A stretch of DNA of 64,000 nt from contig JAOALC010000002.1 in assembly GCA_025153775.1 (NCBI GenBank), positions 666,913-730,912 on the forward strand, written 5' to 3'. Of the stretch, positions 59,109 to 64,000 are shown piece after piece. The position numbers were made by a program, and so were the translations under genes. This DNA is from SAR92 clade bacterium H231 (GTDB taxonomy: Bacteria; Pseudomonadota; Gammaproteobacteria; Pseudomonadales; Porticoccaceae). Under the pieces are notes generated by a model. It was not told the origin of the DNA and searched no databases. It saw nothing but the letters and a program-made list of their open reading frames with translations. Every line of letters begins with the position of its first letter. The first letter of the stretch is position 1.

Positions 59109-60032
59109 ATGAAAATATCTACCACACAAATATTTGAACGCTCCATTGACCAGATGAGCAACCAGCGCACCAAGGTAGCTGAGATACAGGCTCAGCTGGC
59201 ATCGGGCAAGCAGATTGTGCAGCCCAGTGATGATGCAGAGCAAGCCGGCATTATCCAGCGGCTAAGTTCAGCCTTCAAACGCCAGGAAGTCTATGAGACC
59301 ACATTGGACTCAGTGACCACCAGACTAGAGGTAGAAGAGTCGGCGGTGATGAGCGCAGAAAATATTATGCAGCGCGCACGGGAATTAGCGGTGCAGGGTA
59401 GTAACGGCACCCTAACTCAGGGCGATCGCAAGATACTGGCCCATGAGGTTTCCAGCCTGCGCGACGAATTGCTGGCACTGGCCAACTCCCAGGATGCTAC
59501 AGGCAACTATGTGTTCTCCGGCTCCATGGCACAGACACCACCTTTTGTAGAGAGCGCCGATGGCACTGTGAACTATCGTGGCGACGACAACAGAGTTCAG
59601 GTAGCTATCAGCGAGCAGCGCAGCATGTTTATGAACCGCCCAGGCGATGAAATTTTTACCTCTATAGTGCGCAGTAGCTCGGGGCAGGGTTCCGAACGCA
59701 TCAGCTTTTTTAATGTGATGGATGATTTTGCCGACGCACTGACCACCAATGATGATCAGCGCCTGAGCCGCAGCCTAACCGAAATTAGCGGACTTACCGA
59801 AGGCATGGCCACAGCCATTGCCGATGTGGGTACGCGCATGAACACGGCACAGAATCAGCAGGATATTCTCAGCGACAACAAGCTGCGCTACCAGGCCCTG
59901 CTGTCAAATGCCGAAGATTTAGATTACGCCAAAGCAGTAACAGAACTCTCAGCGGAAATGCTTTCTATGGAAGCGGCCCAGGCCAGCTTTGCCAAGATTT
60001 CCCAGTTAAGTTTATTTGACTACATAAGATAG
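59109..60032 (+). CDS. flgL: Hook-filament junction protein FlgL (HAP3)
   Basis: A 307-residue HAP3 with flagellin-like ends: MKISTTQIFERSIDQMSNQRTKVAEIQAQLASGKQIVQPSDDAEQAG and YAKAVTELSAEMLSMEAAQASFAKISQLSLFDYI. Standard length, in contrast to its enlarged neighbours. It joins hook to filament. No flagellin gene follows in this window. Confidence 0.96.
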   Translation: MKISTTQIFERSIDQMSNQRTKVAEIQAQLASGKQIVQPSDDAEQAGIIQRLSSAFKRQEVYETTLDSVTTRLEVEESAVMSAENIMQRARELAVQGSNGTLTQGDRKILAHEVSSLRDELLALANSQDATGNYVFSGSMAQTPPFVESADGTVNYRGDDNRVQVAISEQRSMFMNRPGDEIFTSIVRSSSGQGSERISFFNVMDDFADALTTNDDQRLSRSLTEISGLTEGMATAIADVGTRMNTAQNQQDILSDNKLRYQALLSNAEDLDYAKAVTELSAEMLSMEAAQASFAKISQLSLFDYIR

Positions 60033-60041
60033 AGAATTTAG

Positions 60042-62120
60042 ATGGCCGAAGTTAGCAGCACAGCAGCCACTGGCAGCAGTATTTCCTCAACGATCTTCAC
60101 ATCTCTGGATGTGGGTTCGGGATTGGATTCCCCAAAGCTTGCACTGGATTTGACCAATGCTGAGAAGCTGCCCAGACAGAATGCGATTAATGCTGATATT
60201 AAGGCCAGTGAAGCAGCCGTATCCGGCTATGCTTTGGTCTCATCTCAGGTAAAGTTGCTACAAAATGTCTTCGAAACATTAAATGATGCCGATGAATTAT
60301 CCACTGGAACAGGCGCATCTTCTGATAGCACAAAGCTAGGGTTCTCCTCGGTAACCGGCAGCGCAACTCCTGGCTCTTATAACTTTACGATTAGCCAGCT
60401 GGCCCAGAACCAAAGAACTGTATCTGATCAGTTTGCATCTGCCAGCGCCTCAATCAATAGTGGCACGGCCTTTGATCTCTCCCTGTCTGTCGGCGCTACT
60501 GAAAAGGGCACTTATGGGCAAGCACTGACTGAAACTGAACTTCGCACTGCATTAAGTGGCTCGGGCACAATCACCCTACAAGATGGTTCAAACACCCTCA
60601 CCATTAATGCCGCATCAATTTCCAGCGCTGCTGGTACAGGTGCCGGCAGCGAAACATTGGCGGGCTTTGTTGCTGCTATTCAGGCCGCCAGCTTCCAGTT
60701 TGATGCTGAGGTTAATGGTACTGAGGGAGTGACCTTCACTCAGAAGATCGCTGGCACAGGAGTACTAACCAGCACCTCCGGGGTGGTGACTGCAGGTATA
60801 ACGGCAGCCACACCAGTGACCGGCGTTGCGGCAGTTTATCAATCTGCGTTAACCGCCTCTACAACGGGCACATTGGCTGTTAGCGATGGTACCAATTCTA
60901 TTTCTGTAGACAGCGCTACTTACACCAGTGTGGCCGACCAGGTCTCAGCCATTCAAGCGGCTTCAGGGTACGACGATCTGTTATTTACAGTTGCCACCAA
61001 TGGCAACAACATCGATATTACCTATAAGACTACAGGTGCAATTAGTACCGCGCCTACTGTCACTGTTGCCGGTACATCACAGACGGTGAATACCAGTACG
61101 GCTGGAGTGACGGCGGTCAATAGTCCAGTAGTGACAAGAATCCCAGTTTCCACAACCACCCCTGCTGGTGTAGTAGAGGCTATTAACGCTGCCAACAAAG
61201 GTATTACAGCCACGCTGGTTGATACCGGCAACGATGGCACCAACTACCGGATTATGTTATCGGGCGCCAGTGGCACCGATGGCGCCTTTGCTATTACCAG
61301 CTCTATTTCAGATGATTTGGGTTTTGGCGATGCGGATAAAACTTTGCAGACAGCCCAGGACGCAATTATAGGCTACGAAGGTTTAACCATTACTCGCGGC
61401 AGCAATGAGATATCAGATGTGATTGCCGGAGCGACAATATCTTTAAGTAATACAACGGCTTCATCAGTCCGGTTAACCATTACCAGTGATACCAGTATCT
61501 TAAAGACGAATATCCAAAATGTTGTCACAGTTTACAACGACCTCCAAAGTCTACTCTCAAATCTGGGTACCGTAGATGACGCATCCACCGATAGTATGAA
61601 CGGTGCGTTAGCCAGAGACTCCAGCATGATCAACCAGCTAAAGTCGAAGGTGCGCTCAGCTATATTTGCGGATTCAGGTACAAAGTCTGGCAATATTACT
61701 GCTCTCAGAGATCTTGGTATTAGTTTAAGCCAAACCGGCAATATGACCTTTAATGAGACCGAGTATGACTCCACCATTGCCTCCGACTATACTGATGTGG
61801 TGACAATGCTCACAGCCAATACCACCGATCAGAGCCTGTTTGACACCGCAGAGAAGGGATTATCTCAGGACATAGCCACCACACTCGAAGGCCTAACAGA
61901 TACAGCTGGGCTAATAACTGTCAGGTCAAAAAATGCTGATAGCACAGTATTAGACCATAAAGCAGAGCTTACCAAACTTGAAGACCGTATGGATGCAGTC
62001 TATCAACGTTACCTCACTCAGTTCGCTGCTATGGAAACAATCATGGCCAGTATGGAAGGCACTAAGGATTACCTCAAAGCTCAGCTAGAGAGCTTAAGTA
62101 AGGCTTATGACAATAACTAA
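60042..62120 (+). CDS. fliD: Filament cap protein FliD (HAP2), enlarged
   Basis: A 692-residue cap protein, against about 450-480 in common relatives. The N-terminal part (TSLDVGSGLDSPKLALDLTNAEKLPRQNAINADIKASEAAVSGYALVSSQVKLLQN) and C-terminal coiled region (ELTKLEDRMDAVYQRYLTQFAAMETIMASMEGTKDYLKAQL) are diagnostic. A Thr/Ala/Ser-rich region (about 160-370) holds two related units, GTITLQDGSNTLTINAASIS and GTLAVSDGTNSISVDSATYT, each followed by an IQAAS element. fliS is not adjacent. Confidence 0.93.
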   Translation: MAEVSSTAATGSSISSTIFTSLDVGSGLDSPKLALDLTNAEKLPRQNAINADIKASEAAVSGYALVSSQVKLLQNVFETLNDADELSTGTGASSDSTKLGFSSVTGSATPGSYNFTISQLAQNQRTVSDQFASASASINSGTAFDLSLSVGATEKGTYGQALTETELRTALSGSGTITLQDGSNTLTINAASISSAAGTGAGSETLAGFVAAIQAASFQFDAEVNGTEGVTFTQKIAGTGVLTSTSGVVTAGITAATPVTGVAAVYQSALTASTTGTLAVSDGTNSISVDSATYTSVADQVSAIQAASGYDDLLFTVATNGNNIDITYKTTGAISTAPTVTVAGTSQTVNTSTAGVTAVNSPVVTRIPVSTTTPAGVVEAINAANKGITATLVDTGNDGTNYRIMLSGASGTDGAFAITSSISDDLGFGDADKTLQTAQDAIIGYEGLTITRGSNEISDVIAGATISLSNTTASSVRLTITSDTSILKTNIQNVVTVYNDLQSLLSNLGTVDDASTDSMNGALARDSSMINQLKSKVRSAIFADSGTKSGNITALRDLGISLSQTGNMTFNETEYDSTIASDYTDVVTMLTANTTDQSLFDTAEKGLSQDIATTLEGLTDTAGLITVRSKNADSTVLDHKAELTKLEDRMDAVYQRYLTQFAAMETIMASMEGTKDYLKAQLESLSKAYDNN

Positions 62121-62139
62121 TAAACAGATTAGCTGATAA
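62114..62139 (+). promoter_or_regulatory. Weak sigma-28-like site after fliD
   Basis: GCTGATAA (62132-62139) is 7 of 8 to the sigma-28 -10 consensus, but the best -35 (TAAC at 62114) has N14 spacing. It could drive the TPR genes that follow. Confidence 0.3.
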
Positions 62140-62211
62140 AAATAATTAAACACAATAGTACAAAATAGAGAATGAGTTTTAATAATTAACTTAGTAAAAG
62201 GAGAATATGAA

Positions 62212-62589
62212 TTGAAGACCACGATAAATGACGCACTTACCATGGGTGTTGAAGCTCACAGACAAGGCGATCTGTCCCGTGCAGCCAACCTTTACAGTGC
62301 TATTTTAGATTCTGCTCCGACGCATGGTGATGCAAATCATAACCTTGGAATCATAAAAAATAAATTGGAAAGCAAATCACAGGCAATTCCATATTTGAAA
62401 GCCGCTATCGACAGTAACCCAGAAGTTGAGCAATTCTGGCTAAGCTATATAAACGTACTTATGGCAGATGGGCAATACATTAATGCTATACAAAAAATAG
62501 GACATGGCGTGATTGAAGGTTTATCCACACAAAAAGCCAGCGAACTAATGGACATTGCAATTGCAGAACACAAAAAAGAAAATAAATAA
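62212..62589 (+). CDS. TPR protein, N-terminal type
   Basis: A 125-residue protein with tetratricopeptide pattern: GVEAHRQGDLSRAANLYSAILDSAPTHGDANHNLGIIKNKLESKSQAIPYLKAAIDSNPEVEQFWLSYINVL. TTG start with AAAGGAG 8 bases upstream; the ATG at 62207 is followed at once by TGA and cannot be used. In relatives such units begin longer TPR proteins next to flagellin or modification genes. The next reading frame starts at its last base, so it may be part of one broken ancestral gene. Confidence 0.6.
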   Translation: MKTTINDALTMGVEAHRQGDLSRAANLYSAILDSAPTHGDANHNLGIIKNKLESKSQAIPYLKAAIDSNPEVEQFWLSYINVLMADGQYINAIQKIGHGVIEGLSTQKASELMDIAIAEHKKENK

Positions 62590-63256
62590 TGCAACAGGTT
62601 AAAAATAGTAGTTTTGATAATGGTTCACGAAGAAAGAGTCAGGTGACAAGACTTATCAGTTTCTTTAAATCTAAAAAATACCTTGAAGCAAAGGGTTTAG
62701 CGAGGAAAATCCCCGGCATACATTGAGTTGGCGGATAATTGGCATGATCTATATGCGAGAGAAAAATTATCAAAAAAGTGTATATGCGCATCAACAGGTA
62801 ACTTTATTTTCACCAAAGGATAGCGAGGCTTTCTATAATTTGGGGTTGGCCCAAAATAGTCTGGGAGCATCCGAGAGTGCCGAAGCCAGTTACAAAAGAG
62901 CACTCGAGATTAAGCCTGAATTTTGGCAAGCACATTATAATTTGGCGACCATTTACAAGGAAACTAATCGGTGTGGCGCAGCAGTAACGCACTATGAGGC
63001 ATCCGTTGATTATGCGCCAAATTCTGCAGATGCGCATTATGGTCTTGGGACTGCATTATTTAGATTAAGAAAATTAGCTTTGGCATTAGAAAGCTTTAAT
63101 AATGCTGCCCATTTGCGAGAAAACTTTGACCTAGCTATATCTGGTCAGGGTCAGATATTAATGGCAAAGGGACTACATAAAGAAGGATTGGAAAAACTAA
63201 AATCTGCCGATGGTGTAATAAGGTTTGATCTAGAATCTGGAATGACCATTGTTTAG
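62589..63256 (+). pseudogene. TPR protein gene with frameshift
   Basis: Two overlapping frames make one TPR protein. The first runs from ATG 62589 and reads LISFFKSKKYLEAKGLARK before stopping at 62724. The second, from about 62687, reads ENPRHTLSWRIIGMIYMREKNY and continues through TPR units (AFYNLGLAQNSLGASESAEASYKRALEIKP, AHYNLATIYKETNRCGAAVTHYEA) to 63256. One more A in the run at 62706-62709 would join them as LARKNPRHTLSWRIIGMIY, which fits the family pattern. Either a true mutation or a sequencing error in the A/C runs. A TTG at 62723 could start a shorter protein. Confidence 0.7.
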
Positions 63257-63266
63257 AGAAAATAAT

Positions 63267-63866
63267 ATGAATCGAATAGCGCTAAAAACCGCAATGAAAG
63301 CACCGCATTTTATTGGCTCCTGGTTGATGGAAGAGCCTTTGCTGTGTGATGGATTAATAGAATATTTTGAATCAAACACTCTAAAACAAAGAAAGGGGGT
63401 GGTAACGGGCGGATATTCATCCGAGATAAAAACCAGCAGAGATATTTCTATTTCGCCAAAAGCCTTAAATCAACCAGGCCATGAAGTCTTTCATACCTAC
63501 TTTGACCATCTTTTTTCCTGCCATAAAGACTATCTCGTACAGTGGCCATTTTTAGAAGGGATGGCATCAAGCCTTGAAATAGGGAAATTTAATCTTCGCA
63601 AATATGAGAGGGGAGACCATTTTCAACAGGTACATACCGAACGTAGCAATATGGCAACTCTTCATAGAGTTCTAGCATGGATGACTTACTTAAATGATGT
63701 TGAAGAAGGCGGCTCAACATATTTTCAGCACTATGACATCGATATTCAGCCAAAGAAAGGCCTTACATTACTCTGGCCCGCAGAGTGGACCCATGCCCAT
63801 AGAGGAAATGTTTTAAAAATGGGACAAAAATACATAATAACCGGCTGGCTACATTTTGGAGAATAA
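63267..63866 (+). CDS. 2-oxoglutarate/Fe(II)-dependent oxygenase, prolyl 4-hydroxylase-like
   Basis: A 199-residue 2OG-Fe(II) oxygenase. The iron ligands are the HXE motif H123-T-E125 (FQQVHTERSN) and H176 in WTHAHRG; K188 would bind 2-oxoglutarate. The core strand block LAWMTYLNDVEEGGSTYFQHY is typical of P4H-like enzymes, although HXE replaces the common HXD. ATG 63267 is preferred to the TTG at 63249. It lies between TPR genes next to the flagellar cap gene; a role in protein or flagellin modification is possible but unproved. Confidence 0.75.
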   Translation: MNRIALKTAMKAPHFIGSWLMEEPLLCDGLIEYFESNTLKQRKGVVTGGYSSEIKTSRDISISPKALNQPGHEVFHTYFDHLFSCHKDYLVQWPFLEGMASSLEIGKFNLRKYERGDHFQQVHTERSNMATLHRVLAWMTYLNDVEEGGSTYFQHYDIDIQPKKGLTLLWPAEWTHAHRGNVLKMGQKYIITGWLHFGE

Positions 63867-63869
63867 CTT

Positions 63870-64000
63870 ATGTTAGCCATAAATACTGATAGAACTCCCC
63901 TTATAGTAACCACAGCTAAAATGTTAGAGTCCGCTATAACAGCACACACTGCAGGTAACTTTCGGGAGGCTGAAAAGCTTTACCTGGAGGTCCTTAATGA
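63870..64000 (+). CDS. TPR protein, N-terminal part (partial at window end)
   Basis: ATG 63870 with GGAG eight bases upstream opens a frame that continues to the window end. The visible residues include AITAHTAGNFREAEKLYLEV, a TPR unit like that of the 62212 gene. The rest lies outside the window. Confidence 0.6.
   Translation, partial: MLAINTDRTPLIVTTAKMLESAITAHTAGNFREAEKLYLEVLN

Overview
The window is chromosomal DNA of a motile gammaproteobacterium. Family-level evidence (a gyrB C-terminus next to an Arg-rich small protein, a plsC-like gene and glyS-glyQ; UbiC/UbiA quinone synthesis; a FleQ/FlrA-style sigma-54/sigma-28 flagellar hierarchy; a PomAB-type motor with FlgP/FlgT-like genes) suggests a marine lineage related to Pseudomonadales/Cellvibrionales or SAR92-like bacteria. 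This placement is inferred from gene order, not from a search.

Layout. Positions 1-12000 hold housekeeping genes: gyrB (partial), a small Arg-rich protein, a PlsC-like acyltransferase, glyS/glyQ, then galU-lpxL-ubiC-ubiA, a DUF938 methyltransferase and yaaA on the opposite strand, an M48 lipoprotein protease and two very small proteins. Positions 12000-15700 hold a stator operon (pomA and two successive pomB-like genes) and fliS. Positions 15800-18300 hold a Sel1-repeat protein and a ClC-type channel. From 18400 to 62120 almost everything is flagellar: two sigma-54 activators, fliEFGHIJ, fliK, fliMNOPQR-flhB, a DamX-like SPOR protein, a sigma-28-driven coiled-coil membrane protein, flhA-flhF-flhG-fliA (minus strand), FlgP/FlgT/FimV-like genes, a second fliK-like gene with a free-standing FlhB C-domain (FlhX), flgN, flgM, flgA (minus strand), then flgBCDEFGHIJKL-fliD. 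The last 1.9 kb is AT-richer and holds TPR genes (one frameshifted) and a 2OG-Fe(II) oxygenase.

Regulation can be read from the DNA. Strong sigma-54 sites precede the second activator (19893), fliK (27538), flhA (41439, minus) and flgB (47686). TAAA-N15-GYCGAT sigma-28 sites precede pomA, fliS (minus), the 344-aa membrane protein and flgA (minus), and a TCAAG-type site precedes flgP. A sigma-70-like site precedes the first activator. This gives a cascade: housekeeping sigma, then the FlrA-like activator, sigma-54 genes including fliA, then late sigma-28 genes.

Most notable: (i) the two activators seem to have lost phosphorelay control: the first lacks any N-terminal domain and the second has Asn at the phospho-acceptor position, with no sensor kinase gene between them; (ii) two tandem PomB-like stator genes after one pomA; (iii) very large FlgE (942 aa), FlgK (997 aa) and FliD (692 aa); (iv) a FlgA with three SAF-like units; (v) facing, overlapping sigma-54 and sigma-28 promoters between flgA and flgB; (vi) no fliL at its usual place, a FlgJ without its hydrolase domain, and no flagellin or chemotaxis genes in the window.
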